From contig CALADI010000012.1 of assembly GCA_937890525.1 (NCBI GenBank), positions 133,968-197,967 on the forward strand: DNA of 64,000 nt. The letters run 5' to 3'. Positions 49,424 to 58,875 of the stretch are shown here, in pieces. How positions within the stretch are numbered: position 1 is the first letter of the stretch; each line of letters begins with the position of its first letter. Position numbers and translations under genes: made by a program. The DNA comes from an uncultured Clostridia bacterium. GTDB taxonomy: Bacteria > Bacillota > Clostridia > Oscillospirales > Oscillospiraceae. The notes below the pieces were generated by a model, which saw nothing but the letters and a program-made list of their open reading frames with translations, ran no database searches and was not told where the DNA came from.

Positions 49424-50407
49424 ATGGATCTGACCTACAGACCCCGCCGCTTGAGGAGTGGCGATACCATCCGCCGGATGTGCCGGGAAACCAGACTGTC
49501 CCCGGACAGCCTGATCTACCCGATTTTTGTGGATGAGACTTTGACGGGCAAGCGCCCCATCGACTCGCTGCCCGGTCAGTACCAGTATGGGCTGGACACG
49601 GTGGAGCAGGCGGCTGGGGAGTGCATTGCGTCCGGGGTGAAGAGCTGCATTTTGTTCGGCATCCCGGCACATAAGGATGCGTTTGGCTCATCGGCATGGG
49701 ATGATGAGGGTGTCATCCAGAGAGCCATCCGCAGAATCAAGGAAAAGCACCCCGATTTCTATGTCATCACCGATGTGTGTATGTGCGAATACACCGACCA
49801 CGGTCATTGCGGGGCGCTGTGCGGTCACGATGTGGACAATGATGCCACCTTGGAACTGCTGACCAAGACGGCGGTATCCCATGCCAGAGCCGGGGCGGAC
49901 ATGGTTGCCCCCTCGGACATGATGGATGGGCGTGTGGCGGCCATCCGCACGGGTTTGGATGCAAACGGGTTCCAGAATGTGCCCATCATGGCATATTCTG
50001 CCAAGTATGCGTCGGCGTTTTACGGTCCCTTCCGCAGCGCCGCAGGCTCGGCGCCTTCCTTTGGCGACCGCAAAAGCTATCAAATGGATCCCCACAACCG
50101 GCTGGAAGCACGGAAAGAGTGCGCCTTGGATGTGGAGGAAGGTGCGGATATCATCATGGTCAAGCCGGCGCTTTCCTATCTGGATATCATTCGGGAATGC
50201 TCGGATGCCTTTGATGTTCCCATGGCGGCGTACTCGGTCTCCGGGGAGTATGCCATGATCAAGGCGGCAGCTCAGGCGGGGCTCATCGATGAATACCGTA
50301 TCATGTGCGAGTCGGCGCTGTCGGTATTCCGGGCAGGGGCAAAGATCCTCATTACCTACTATGCCAAGGAACTGGCACAGGCCATCCAAAAGGGGGATAT
50401 CGGCTGA
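49424..50407 (+). CDS. hemB: porphobilinogen synthase
   Basis: A 327-residue enzyme that joins two aminolevulinates. The zinc cysteines are Cys119, Cys121 and Cys129 (DVCMCEYTDHGHCG), so it is the zinc-dependent type. The Schiff-base lysines are Lys194 (YSAKYASAFYGPFR) and Lys247 (IMVKPALSYLD). ATG at 49424 follows GGAGG; an earlier in-frame codon at 49403 overlaps the previous gene and is not needed. The stop overlaps the hemL ATG. Confidence 0.96.
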   Translation: MDLTYRPRRLRSGDTIRRMCRETRLSPDSLIYPIFVDETLTGKRPIDSLPGQYQYGLDTVEQAAGECIASGVKSCILFGIPAHKDAFGSSAWDDEGVIQRAIRRIKEKHPDFYVITDVCMCEYTDHGHCGALCGHDVDNDATLELLTKTAVSHARAGADMVAPSDMMDGRVAAIRTGLDANGFQNVPIMAYSAKYASAFYGPFRSAAGSAPSFGDRKSYQMDPHNRLEARKECALDVEEGADIIMVKPALSYLDIIRECSDAFDVPMAAYSVSGEYAMIKAAAQAGLIDEYRIMCESALSVFRAGAKILITYYAKELAQAIQKGDIG

Positions 50408-51690
50408 TGGAGCAGTCTCAAGCATTATTTGACCGGGCAAAAAAGGTTCTGCCCGGAGGGGTCAACAGCCCGGTGCGTGCCTATCGCGCCGTGGGCAGGA
50501 CCCCCAGATTCATCGAAAGAGCCGATGGAGCCTACATCTGGGATGTGGACGGCAGACGCTATATCGATTATGTGTGCTCTTGGGGACCCATGATCTTGGG
50601 GCACAACCATCCCGTGATCCGGGAAGCGGTGAACAAGGCGGTGGCAGACGGACTCTCCTTCGGCGCACCCACCCGGCGTGAGGTGGAGATCGCCGAGCTG
50701 ATGACGGAAATGGTGCCCAATATCGAGATGGTGCGCATGGTCAATTCCGGGACGGAAGCGGTGATGTCAGCCCTGCGCCTTGCCCGGGGAGCCACCGGGC
50801 GGGACAAGATCATCAAATTCGAGGGTTGCTACCATGGGCACAGCGATTGTATGCTGGTGAAGGCAGGCTCCTCTGCCATTGCCGGGGGCTGCCCGGATTC
50901 TGCCGGCGTGCCGGAGGGAACGGCGAAGGATACGCTGACGGCGCAGTACAACGATTTGAACAGCGTCAGCAGATTGTTCCAAGAGAAGCCTGACCGGATT
51001 GCCTGCGTGATCGTGGAGCCGGTGGCGGCGAATATGGGCGTTGTTGGCCCGGATCCGGGATTTTTGGAGGGACTTCGCACCCTGTGTGACCAAAACGGTG
51101 CCTTGCTGATCTTCGACGAGGTGATCACCGGATTCCGTCTGGCAAAGGGCGGCGCACAGGAGTATTTCGGTGTCCGTGCAGACTTGGTGACCTTCGGAAA
51201 GATCATCGGCGGCGGCATGCCGGTGGGGGCATATGCAGGCAGCCGGGAACTGATGGAGCATGTAGCCCCCTGTGGAAATGTGTATCAGGCGGGGACGCTG
51301 GCGGGTAATCCCGTGGCCATGGCGGCGGGGCTTGCACAGCTTCGCTATCTGAACGACCACCCCCAGGTTTACGAGAAAATCAACGCTTCTGCCCAGAAGC
51401 TGGCAGAGGGAATGCGCCAAGCGGCCCGGCAGACCGGTGCGCCGGTGGTCATCAACCAGATCGGCAGTCTGGCGGCACCCTTCTTTACGGCGGACACCGT
51501 GGAGTCGTTTTCCGGGGCGAAGCGCAGCGACCTGAACAAGTATGCCGAGTACTTCGGCAGGATGCTGGACAGCGGCATCTACCTTGCCCCGGCGCAGTTT
51601 GAAGCCATGTTCGTTTCGGCGGCCCATACGGATGCGGATATCCAGCACACCATTGAAACGGTGCAGACGGTGTTTTCTGCCATGTTCTGA
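50407..51690 (+). CDS. hemL: glutamate-1-semialdehyde aminomutase
   Basis: A 427-residue PLP enzyme that turns glutamate-1-semialdehyde into 5-aminolevulinate. The PLP lysine is Lys265 (VTFGKIIGGGMPVGAYAG). Typical segments are FDRAKKVLPGGVNSPVRAY, MVNSGTEAVMSALRLARGATGR, YHGHSD and FDEVITGFR. Its ATG overlaps the hemB stop by one base. It is the last gene of the rightward operon, although its step follows hemA directly. Confidence 0.96.
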   Translation: MEQSQALFDRAKKVLPGGVNSPVRAYRAVGRTPRFIERADGAYIWDVDGRRYIDYVCSWGPMILGHNHPVIREAVNKAVADGLSFGAPTRREVEIAELMTEMVPNIEMVRMVNSGTEAVMSALRLARGATGRDKIIKFEGCYHGHSDCMLVKAGSSAIAGGCPDSAGVPEGTAKDTLTAQYNDLNSVSRLFQEKPDRIACVIVEPVAANMGVVGPDPGFLEGLRTLCDQNGALLIFDEVITGFRLAKGGAQEYFGVRADLVTFGKIIGGGMPVGAYAGSRELMEHVAPCGNVYQAGTLAGNPVAMAAGLAQLRYLNDHPQVYEKINASAQKLAEGMRQAARQTGAPVVINQIGSLAAPFFTADTVESFSGAKRSDLNKYAEYFGRMLDSGIYLAPAQFEAMFVSAAHTDADIQHTIETVQTVFSAMF

Positions 51691-51703
51691 ATTCTTTGTA
51701 TCA

Positions 51704-51760
51704 AAATACCCCCTCAGCTCAGGCGCAGTTCAAATGCCCAAAAGCTGAGGGGGTGTATTT
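51704..51760. terminator. bidirectional terminator after hemL
   Basis: AAATACCCCCTCAGCT (51704-51719) pairs with AGCTGAGGGGGTGTATTT (51743-51760), with one bulge, around a 23-base loop. T-rich flanks on both strands let it end hemL and the convergent CBM9-like gene. Confidence 0.85.
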
Positions 51761-52356
51761 TATTTGCCGTCAAAGACCAGCGTGCCGAAATCACCTCTGC
51801 GGTGGTAGTCCGGGGTGTCGCAGGTCAGGCTGGACCAAGCCAGATAGTGGGGGACTTGGGTCTGGTCACCGCATTTGTAGAAGTTGCCTGCGGCAGAGTC
51901 GGTGAAGTCAAACTCCGGCATGTACATCCGCAGGAAATCCCCGGGGATCTGATAGGTCACGCCCCAGCCGCCATCGGTGGTGAAGGGGTGGATGCAGAAC
52001 ATCTGGGGATTTTTGACGATCTGGCGCACCCGGGTGGGGCGCTCTGCGCCGAAGCCCACATACAGATTGCCCAGCGGGTTGCACTCGAAGTTGAAATAGC
52101 GCTTGTCACCGATCAGAGGGGCGAAGAAGAATTCCAGACAGCTGTCGTTGCACACCTGATCCAGGGTGCCGCAGAGCTGCGCCCGGATGTTCTGCTCTTG
52201 GGCTTCCAGACGGACGAAGAGGGTATCAGCGTTGTGGCAAAGCTGTGCCTTGGCGGTGATGGGGCAGGGGGCCAGCCAGCCGGTGTGCTCCAGTTCCACG
52301 GCAGGCACCTTGCTCCAATCCGGCGTCTCGGCGTATACAACATGATATTCAGACAT
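51760..52356 (-). CDS. carbohydrate-binding family-9-like protein
   Basis: A 198-residue protein resembling the CBM9-like or DOMON-type beta-sandwich. Features are WLAPCPITAKAQLCHNADTLFVRLEAQE near 28, DSCLEFFFAPLIGDKRYFNFECNPLGNLYVGFG near 72, and WGVTYQIPGDFLRMY near 130, a pattern found in cellobiose and xylan-binding modules. There is no signal peptide, so it would be cytoplasmic, which is odd for a polysaccharide binder. AAAGGAG lies before the ATG. It is monocistronic. The ligand is unknown. Confidence 0.7.
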   Translation of the reverse strand: MSEYHVVYAETPDWSKVPAVELEHTGWLAPCPITAKAQLCHNADTLFVRLEAQEQNIRAQLCGTLDQVCNDSCLEFFFAPLIGDKRYFNFECNPLGNLYVGFGAERPTRVRQIVKNPQMFCIHPFTTDGGWGVTYQIPGDFLRMYMPEFDFTDSAAGNFYKCGDQTQVPHYLAWSSLTCDTPDYHRRGDFGTLVFDGK

Positions 52357-52401
52357 AAGTTGACTCCTTTCGGCAAATCGGCAGTAAATCATTGCACATA
52401 T

Positions 52402-52430
52402 ATCATACTGAAAAACTGCCCAAGACTCAA
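52402..52430 (-). promoter_or_regulatory. promoter of the CBM9-like gene
   Basis: On the minus strand TTGAGT (52425-52430) and TATGAT (52402-52407) are 17 bp apart. It lies in the short gap after the activase gene. Confidence 0.7.
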
Positions 52431-52443
52431 GATGCAAAATGCC

Positions 52444-55400
52444 TTATAGGTTCTGTTTTGCGGCGGACAGGAGCAGCTTGATCCGATTGAGCTGGTTGAC
52501 CTCGCTGGCGCTGGAGTCATAATCCACGGCGGCGATGTTTGCCCCGGGGTAGGCCTGCTTCAGCGCCTTGATGACCCCTTTGCCCACTACATGGTTGGGC
52601 AGGCACGCAAAGGGCTGGATGCACACGATGTTGGGCACCCCGGAGGTGATCAACTCCACCATTTCCCCGGTAAGGAACCAGCCTTCCCCGTACTGATTGC
52701 CGATGGAGAGGAAAGGCTTGGTGATCTGGGCGACGGTCTCGATGGGCAGGGGAGCATCAAACCGCTTGCTCTGAGCCAGCGCATCCAGAGCGGGCTTGCG
52801 GATCCGGCGGATCAGATGGATCCCGGTGTCTGCTACCATGGCGGAGGAACGCTTTGCCCCCAAGAACTCGGTCTTGTAGTTGCTGTTGTACAGGCAGTAG
52901 TTCATGAAATCCATCAGATCCGGCACGATGGCTTCTGCTCCCTCCCGTTCCAGCAAATCTACGATGTGATTGTTGGCAAGGGGCATATATTTGACCAAGA
53001 TCTCCCCCACGATGCCAACCCGGGGCTTGCGGAGGGTCTCGTCAATGGGCAGGGTGTCGAAAGCCTGCACGATCTGGCGGCACATCTGCCGGTACTGGTG
53101 CAGGGTGTGCCTGCCGGTGAGGGAGGCGATGCATTTATCCCGCCATTTGGCGTGCATAGCGTTGGCAGCGCCCGGCACCAGCTCGTAGGGGCGCACCCGG
53201 TACAGGCACCGCATCAGCAGGTCGCCATATACGATGGCCTGCACCGCGTCGATCACCATACTGGAGGTGAAGTGCAGACCTGGGTTTTTCTCCATTCCGT
53301 TGGCATTCAGAGAGATCACTGGGATATGGGACAGCCCCGCCTTGTCCAGCGCCCGGCGAATGAATGCCACATAGTTGCTGGCCCGGCAGCAGCCGCCGGT
53401 CTGGGTCATGACGATGCCCAGCTTGTCGGTGTCGTATTTGCCGGAGAGCACCGCCTGCATGATCTGCCCTACCACGGTGATGGAGGGGAAGCAGGCGTCG
53501 TTGTTCACATATTTCAGCCCCATGTCGATGGCATCGTGGTTGTCGTTGTCCAGCACCACCACATTGAAGCCGTGATTTCGCAGCACCGGGGCAAGGATAT
53601 CGAAGTGGATGGGGCTCATCTGGGGCGCAATCAAGGTGTAGCCGCTGAGCTTCATCTCCTTGGTGAATTCCGTCCTTTGATAGCGCATAGGTGCGCTCTG
53701 GGCACAGATATGCTGCCGCTGGCGCATATCCATGGCGGCCAGCAGACTGCGGATGCGGATGCGGACGGCGCCCAGATTGTTTACCTCGTCGATCTTCAGC
53801 AGAGTGTAGAGCTTGTTGCTCTTTTCCAAGATCTCGCACACCTGATCGGCGGTGACGGCGTCCAGACCGCAGCCGAAGGAATTGAGCTGGATCAGCTCCA
53901 AATCGTTGCGCTTGGCCACGAATTCTGCGGCGTTGTAGAGTCTTGAGTGATAGACCCATTGATCCACCACCCGCAGGGGGCGCTCAGGATCGGTGTCCAA
54001 GGGGAGACTGTCCTCGGTAAACACCGTCAGACCGTAGGAGGCGATCATCTCCGGGATGCCGTGGTTGATCTCCGGGTCGATGTGGTAGGGGCGTCCGGCG
54101 AGGACGATGCCCCGACCGCCCTGCTGCTCCATCTGTTCAAGAAGACGCTTGCCTTCGGCGCGGATGTCCGATTTGGCTCGGATCTGCTCCACCCATGCCC
54201 GGTGGACGGCGGTACGCACCTCGCTTTCCGGGATGTTCCACTCCTCGGCGGCAGTTTTCACCAGCCGGTCGGCGGCGGTCTTTTCGCTGGTCAGAGCGAT
54301 GAAGGGGCGGATGTAGCGCACATCCCCTTGGGTGATGGCTTCCACATTGTTTTTGATGTTCTCCGCGTAGGACACCACGATGGGGCAGTTGTAGTGGTTC
54401 TGAGCGGAGGAGACTTCCTGATGCTCGTAGAATACACAGGGGTGGAAGATGCGCTTGACCCCTTGATCTGCCAGCCATTGCACCTGCCCGTGGGACAGCT
54501 TGGCGGGGTAGCATTCGGATTCGGAGGGAATGGACTCCATGCCAAGCTGGTAGATGCTTCGGCTGGCAAAGGGAGACAGCACCACCCGGAATCCCAATTC
54601 CCGGAAGAATACCGCCCAGAAGGGGTAGTTTTCGTAGATATTCAGCACCCGGGGGATGCCGATGACGCCCCGGGGGGCATCCTGCTCCGGCAGGGGCGGA
54701 TAGTGGTCGAACAGCCGGCGGCGCTTGAATTCCATCATGTTGGGGGCGCTTTGACCGGAGCCGGATCCGCCTGCACCCCGCTCGCACCGGTTGCCGCTGA
54801 CATGACGCCGTCCGCCGGAGAAGGTGTTGACGGTGAGCATACACCGGTTGGTGCATCCGCCGCACCGGGCGCTGCGGGCGGTGTAGGTCAGATCCACGAT
54901 CTCGTCCAGCGGCAGCATGGTGCTGGCAGCCCCGGTGTCGTTGGAGCGGGCGACCAAGGCGGCGCCGAAGGCGCCCATCAGCCCGGCGATATCTGGGCAG
55001 GTGGCGTCCACTCCGGCGATTTTTTCAAAGGCCCGCAGCACGGCAGGGTTGAGGAAGGTGCCACCCTGCACCACGATGTGCCTGCCCAGATCCTCGGCAG
55101 AAGCCAGCTTGATGACCTTGTACAGGGCGTTCTTGATGACGGAGTAGGCAAGCCCTGCGGAGATATCGGATACGGCAGCCCCCTCTTTTTGAGCCTGCTT
55201 CACATTGGAGTTCATGAACACGGTGCAGCGGGTGCCCAGATCCACAGGGGCTTTGGCGAACAGGGCCTCCTTGGCGAAGGACTCGGCGGTGTGCCCCAGA
55301 GATACCGCAAAATTCTCGATGAAAGAGCCGCAGCCGGAGGAACAGGCTTCGTTGAGCAGAATGGTGTCCACTGTGCCGTCTTTCAGCTTGATGCACTTCA

Positions 55401-56685
55401 TATCCTGACCACCGATGTCCAGCACGCAGTCCACCGCCGGGTCAAAGAAGGCTGCGGCGGTGCAATGGGCGATGGTCTCCACCACCCCTTCGTCCAGCGC
55501 AAAGGCGGACTTGAGCAGGGACTCCCCATATCCCGTGGAGCAGCCCCGGGCGATGCAGGCGGTGGGGGGCAGGGTGGCTCGGAGCTGGGCGATGGCATTC
55601 TTTGCGGTCTGGATGGGGTCTGCCTGATTGTTGGCGTAGTAGGAAAACAGGAGTTCGCCGCTTTCGCCGATCAGCGCCAGCTTGGTGGTGGTAGAGCCTG
55701 CGTCGATGCCCAGATAGCACTTGCCATGATAGGTTTCCAGCGTGGCCTTTTTGACCACGCTCTGGGCGTGACGGCGCACAAAGCTGTCGTATTCCTCCTG
55801 ATCCCGGAACAGAGGCTCCAGCCGGGGCATTTCGTACTGGATCTTCACGCCGTCAGCCAGACGGGCGATGAGATCCCCAGCATCCACACAGGGGGCATCC
55901 TTGGATTCCAGCGCAGCCCCCATGGCGGCGAAGAGGTGGGAATTTTCCGGGTCAACGATGTTCTCTGGGGTCAAATGCAGGGTTCGGATGAAGGCCTTCT
56001 TCAGCTCCGGCAGGAAGTGCAGCGGCCCGCCCAGAAAAGCCACGCAGCCCCGGATGGGCTTGCCGCAGGCAAGACCGGAGATGGTCTGGTTGACCACGGC
56101 TTGGAAGATAGAAGCGGCCAGATCCGCACGGGTGGCACCCTCGTTGATGAGGGGCTGGATGTCGGTCTTGGCAAATACGCCGCAGCGGGCGGCAATGGGG
56201 TAGATCTGCTGGTGATCCGCCGCAGCACGATCCAGTCCCGGGGCATCGGTTTGCAGCAGAGCCGCCATCTGATCGATGAAGGAGCCTGTGCCCCCGGCGC
56301 ACACGCCGTTCATCCGCTCGTCCAGACCGTCCCGGAAGTAGATGATCTTGGCGTCCTCGCCCCCCAGCTCGATGGCAACATCCGTTTGGGGTGCACAGAA
56401 TTGCAGGGCGGAAGCTACCGCCACCACCTCCTGCACGAAGGGCAGATCCATGGCTTTGCCCAAATTGATGGAGCCGGAGCCGGTGATGCCGGCGTGGAGA
56501 CGGAATGCTCCCAGCCGGTTCTGGGCATCGACCAGAAGATCTTTTAGGGTCTGCTGGGTGTGGGCATGGTGGCGGCGGTAGTCCCCGAACAGCATGGTGC
56601 CATCCTGATCCAAGATCACCAGTTTCACGGTGGTGGAACCGATATCGATCCCGCCGTAGAATTCTTTGTTTTCCGAAACGCACAT
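52444..56685 (-). CDS. giant acyl-CoA dehydratase activase/DUF2229 protein
   Basis: A 1413-residue protein. Two ASKHA ATPase domains of the BcrAD/BadFG type lie at about 1-300 (YGGIDIGSTTVKLVILDQDG, then NGVCAGGTGSFIDQ) and 320-590 (LGIDAGSTTTKLALIGE, then DIGGQDMKCIKL and NEACSSGCGSFIE). Each has the Cys that in HgdC-type activators holds a 4Fe-4S cluster between two subunits. A Cys-rich knot, SARCGGCTNRCMLTV, follows near 635, then a DUF2229/HgdB-like part (IPRVLNIYENYPFWAVFFRELGF and beyond) to the end. Such proteins occur widely in anaerobes but have no settled function. They are thought to drive an ATP-dependent electron transfer to a hard-to-reduce substrate. The ATG at 56685 follows AAGGTG. 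Confidence 0.85.
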   Translation of the reverse strand: MCVSENKEFYGGIDIGSTTVKLVILDQDGTMLFGDYRRHHAHTQQTLKDLLVDAQNRLGAFRLHAGITGSGSINLGKAMDLPFVQEVVAVASALQFCAPQTDVAIELGGEDAKIIYFRDGLDERMNGVCAGGTGSFIDQMAALLQTDAPGLDRAAADHQQIYPIAARCGVFAKTDIQPLINEGATRADLAASIFQAVVNQTISGLACGKPIRGCVAFLGGPLHFLPELKKAFIRTLHLTPENIVDPENSHLFAAMGAALESKDAPCVDAGDLIARLADGVKIQYEMPRLEPLFRDQEEYDSFVRRHAQSVVKKATLETYHGKCYLGIDAGSTTTKLALIGESGELLFSYYANNQADPIQTAKNAIAQLRATLPPTACIARGCSTGYGESLLKSAFALDEGVVETIAHCTAAAFFDPAVDCVLDIGGQDMKCIKLKDGTVDTILLNEACSSGCGSFIENFAVSLGHTAESFAKEALFAKAPVDLGTRCTVFMNSNVKQAQKEGAAVSDISAGLAYSVIKNALYKVIKLASAEDLGRHIVVQGGTFLNPAVLRAFEKIAGVDATCPDIAGLMGAFGAALVARSNDTGAASTMLPLDEIVDLTYTARSARCGGCTNRCMLTVNTFSGGRRHVSGNRCERGAGGSGSGQSAPNMMEFKRRRLFDHYPPLPEQDAPRGVIGIPRVLNIYENYPFWAVFFRELGFRVVLSPFASRSIYQLGMESIPSESECYPAKLSHGQVQWLADQGVKRIFHPCVFYEHQEVSSAQNHYNCPIVVSYAENIKNNVEAITQGDVRYIRPFIALTSEKTAADRLVKTAAEEWNIPESEVRTAVHRAWVEQIRAKSDIRAEGKRLLEQMEQQGGRGIVLAGRPYHIDPEINHGIPEMIASYGLTVFTEDSLPLDTDPERPLRVVDQWVYHSRLYNAAEFVAKRNDLELIQLNSFGCGLDAVTADQVCEILEKSNKLYTLLKIDEVNNLGAVRIRIRSLLAAMDMRQRQHICAQSAPMRYQRTEFTKEMKLSGYTLIAPQMSPIHFDILAPVLRNHGFNVVVLDNDNHDAIDMGLKYVNNDACFPSITVVGQIMQAVLSGKYDTDKLGIVMTQTGGCCRASNYVAFIRRALDKAGLSHIPVISLNANGMEKNPGLHFTSSMVIDAVQAIVYGDLLMRCLYRVRPYELVPGAANAMHAKWRDKCIASLTGRHTLHQYRQMCRQIVQAFDTLPIDETLRKPRVGIVGEILVKYMPLANNHIVDLLEREGAEAIVPDLMDFMNYCLYNSNYKTEFLGAKRSSAMVADTGIHLIRRIRKPALDALAQSKRFDAPLPIETVAQITKPFLSIGNQYGEGWFLTGEMVELITSGVPNIVCIQPFACLPNHVVGKGVIKALKQAYPGANIAAVDYDSSASEVNQLNRIKLLLSAAKQNL

Positions 56686-56694
56686 CTTATTCAC

Positions 56695-57040
56695 CTTCGT
56701 CGAATCGTGACGGCGTCCCTCCCGCAGCAGGCAGGTCAGGGGGATGAAACCGTCTTTCAGATATTCTCAGTTTGATGAAACATAGTTTATCACAAATCTT
56801 TTCTTGATGTAAAGACATAAAATCCCCGGATTCCCTATGGTTCAAAGAAAATTTACAAGAACTTTACTTTATAAAACCCTCGGCTGCCGGAACTGCCGGA
56901 TCATAGATCCGACCCGTTCTGACACCATGATTCTACCGCCGCACCGGGGGCGGGCATACGGATAAACCTTGCCACGGCGTCCATAATTTGGGCATAGGCT
57001 GGGTTTTGCCTATCTTTGCCGGGGGATAGCGAAGAAAAAT
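56695..57040. other. intergenic region without a recognised gene
   Basis: A 346-bp gap. Its left part is AT-rich and likely holds the promoter of the activase gene: on the minus strand TTTACA and TAAACT near 56810 and 56785 with an 18-bp spacer. The right part contains a short palindrome, GGATCATAGATCC, near 56897-56909, and no convincing coding frame. I see no tRNA or riboswitch. Confidence 0.5.
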
Positions 57041-57068
57041 GTGCCGGTTTCCGATAGGAAACCGGCAC
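57041..57068 (-). terminator. terminator after the oleate hydratase gene
   Basis: GTGCCGGTTTCC (57041-57052) pairs perfectly with GGAAACCGGCAC (57057-57068) around GATA. On the minus strand a T-rich run follows. Confidence 0.92.
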
Positions 57069-57099
57069 AGGTGCGGCGGTATGACGGCTTGCGAAGGGG

Positions 57100-58875
57100 T
57101 CAGATTACATGATACTCCTTCAGAAGCTTTTCAATGTCTGTTCCGTGCAGCTTTTCCAGCACTTTCTTCAGCGCGATCTTCTCGGCAAAGCCCAGATGCA
57201 TCTCGGTCAGGGGCTTGCCGTCACGCAGCTTGATGGTGGCATTGAGCAGGTCACGGATATCATAGGTGCTGCCCCAGACCTCGGGCACGCCGCGGTCAAC
57301 ATTCAGCAGGGTGTAGACGGCTTCCATGCCGGTGCGCATGGAGTATTCCGTGGTGAAGATAGTATCTCTGGCGGTTTCGGCAAACTGACCGATGAAAGCA
57401 AAGTTGACGGCGCCCTTGGGGACGACATCGGGGCGGTCGCCGGCGCTGCGGGGCATGAAGAATGCGGTGATATAGGGCATCATGCAGGGGATGGTGTTGG
57501 CGCTGTTGTGTGCCAGATCGGCGATCTGATCTTCGGGTACGCCCAGATGATACAGCCACTCCATGCAGATCTCCTCGCCGGTACATTCACGCATGGTCTT
57601 TTTGACATAGTTGCCGGGCTTGTCGGAGAACAGACCGTAGATCCAGCCTACCAGCTGATCCTTGGGCTGGGAGCGGAACTGCGGCTGGCGGTTGAATGTC
57701 CAGCTCATCAGCCAGTTGGAGTCCTTCACGGTGACGATGCCGCCGGTGACAACACCGCCGCTGAAGGGATCACGCTTGCAGATGTTTCGGATATAGGGGA
57801 CGATCCGCTGATCCAGCGTGGTGACGGTGGCGCTCATCCAGTTGGTCTGCTCGGGGTCAGAGCAGAACTTGTCCGGGTGTCCGAAATCGGGGCTCTGGGC
57901 CGCGATGCGCCGCCACATATCCCAGCCGCCGCCTGCTTTGATCTCGGTGTGGAAGGCTGCGGGGGTGGTCTGAGAGCCAAGGGTGGAATTCTCCACGCAG
58001 CCGCCGTTGGAGATAAAGACCAGATCCTTTTCCGTCAGGTCGATAAATGCGGTCTGATCGTTGGATACGATCTCGATGTGGGTGGCCTGCTTGCGGTCTG
58101 CACGGATGTCGAACTCCACATTGACCACCTTGGTGTTGTAGCGGAAGTCCACGCCGAAGGACTCCAGATACTTGACCATGGGCAGGATCATGGATTCGTA
58201 CTGGTTGTAGCGGGTGAAGCGCAGTGCCTTGAAGTCGGGCAACCCGCCCACATGGTGGATATACCGCTTGATGTAGCGCTTCATCTCCAGGGCGCTGTGC
58301 CAGTTTTCAAATGCGAACATGGTGCGCCAGTACAGCCAGAAATTGGAGTTGAGCACTTCATCATCAAAGAACTCTGTGATGCGCTTGTCATACAGCTCCT
58401 CATCCGGGGTGAAGAACAGCCGCATGATCTCCATGGCAGCTTTGTCCGATAGGTCGAACTTTCCGTCGGTGTGGGCATCCTGCCCACATTTCTCGGTGGC
58501 ACGGCACAGCGAGTAGTTCGGATCTTTTTTATTCAGCCAGTAGTATTCATCCAGAACGCTGACGCCCGGGGTTTCGATGGACGGGATGGAGTGGAACAGA
58601 TCCCACATCACCTCGAAATGGTTGTCCATCTCACGGCCGCCCCGCATGACATAGCCCAGCTGGGGATATTCCCAGCCATCGCAGGCGCCGCCGGGGATGG
58701 GGTCTTTTTCGAGAATGTGGACATGAGCGCCGGGCATCTGTCCGTCACGAACCAGATAACATGCGGCGGTCAGCGCAGCCAGGCCGGTGCCGATGATGTA
58801 TGCGGATTTTTCATCCACGCCTTCCGGTTTTTGGGGACGGGCAAAGGCCTCGTAGTTACCACTTGAATAATACAT
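57100..58875 (-). CDS. ohyA: oleate hydratase
   Basis: A 591-residue FAD-dependent fatty-acid hydratase (formerly myosin-cross-reactive antigen), which adds water to the cis-9 double bond of oleate or linoleate to give 10-hydroxy acids. The FAD site is YIIGTGLAALTAACYL (26-41) with ILEKDPIPGGACDG near 54 and GGREMDNHFEVMWDL near 80, the region that holds the catalytic Glu. FNRQPQFRSQPKDQLVGWIYGLF and FIGQFAETARDTIFTTEYSMRTGMEAVY are strongly conserved. The start at 58875 has AAGGAGG; a longer open frame upstream lacks one. In gut bacteria it detoxifies unsaturated fatty acids. It is probably peripheral to the membrane. Confidence 0.95.
   Translation of the reverse strand: MYYSSGNYEAFARPQKPEGVDEKSAYIIGTGLAALTAACYLVRDGQMPGAHVHILEKDPIPGGACDGWEYPQLGYVMRGGREMDNHFEVMWDLFHSIPSIETPGVSVLDEYYWLNKKDPNYSLCRATEKCGQDAHTDGKFDLSDKAAMEIMRLFFTPDEELYDKRITEFFDDEVLNSNFWLYWRTMFAFENWHSALEMKRYIKRYIHHVGGLPDFKALRFTRYNQYESMILPMVKYLESFGVDFRYNTKVVNVEFDIRADRKQATHIEIVSNDQTAFIDLTEKDLVFISNGGCVENSTLGSQTTPAAFHTEIKAGGGWDMWRRIAAQSPDFGHPDKFCSDPEQTNWMSATVTTLDQRIVPYIRNICKRDPFSGGVVTGGIVTVKDSNWLMSWTFNRQPQFRSQPKDQLVGWIYGLFSDKPGNYVKKTMRECTGEEICMEWLYHLGVPEDQIADLAHNSANTIPCMMPYITAFFMPRSAGDRPDVVPKGAVNFAFIGQFAETARDTIFTTEYSMRTGMEAVYTLLNVDRGVPEVWGSTYDIRDLLNATIKLRDGKPLTEMHLGFAEKIALKKVLEKLHGTDIEKLLKEYHVI

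Noticed and set aside
32059..51690. Horizontally acquired genomic island
   Set aside because: No integrase, direct repeats or tRNA flank it, and base and codon use match the neighbours. The word island is used only for the functional cluster.
53947..56547. An 866-codon plus-strand frame opposite the activase gene
   Set aside because: It is the antisense of a well-conserved multi-domain protein and is itself Gly/His/Val-rich without motifs.
56820..57035. Possible RNA gene in the gap before the activase gene
   Set aside because: Only a short palindrome and no promoter-terminator pair or cloverleaf could be drawn.
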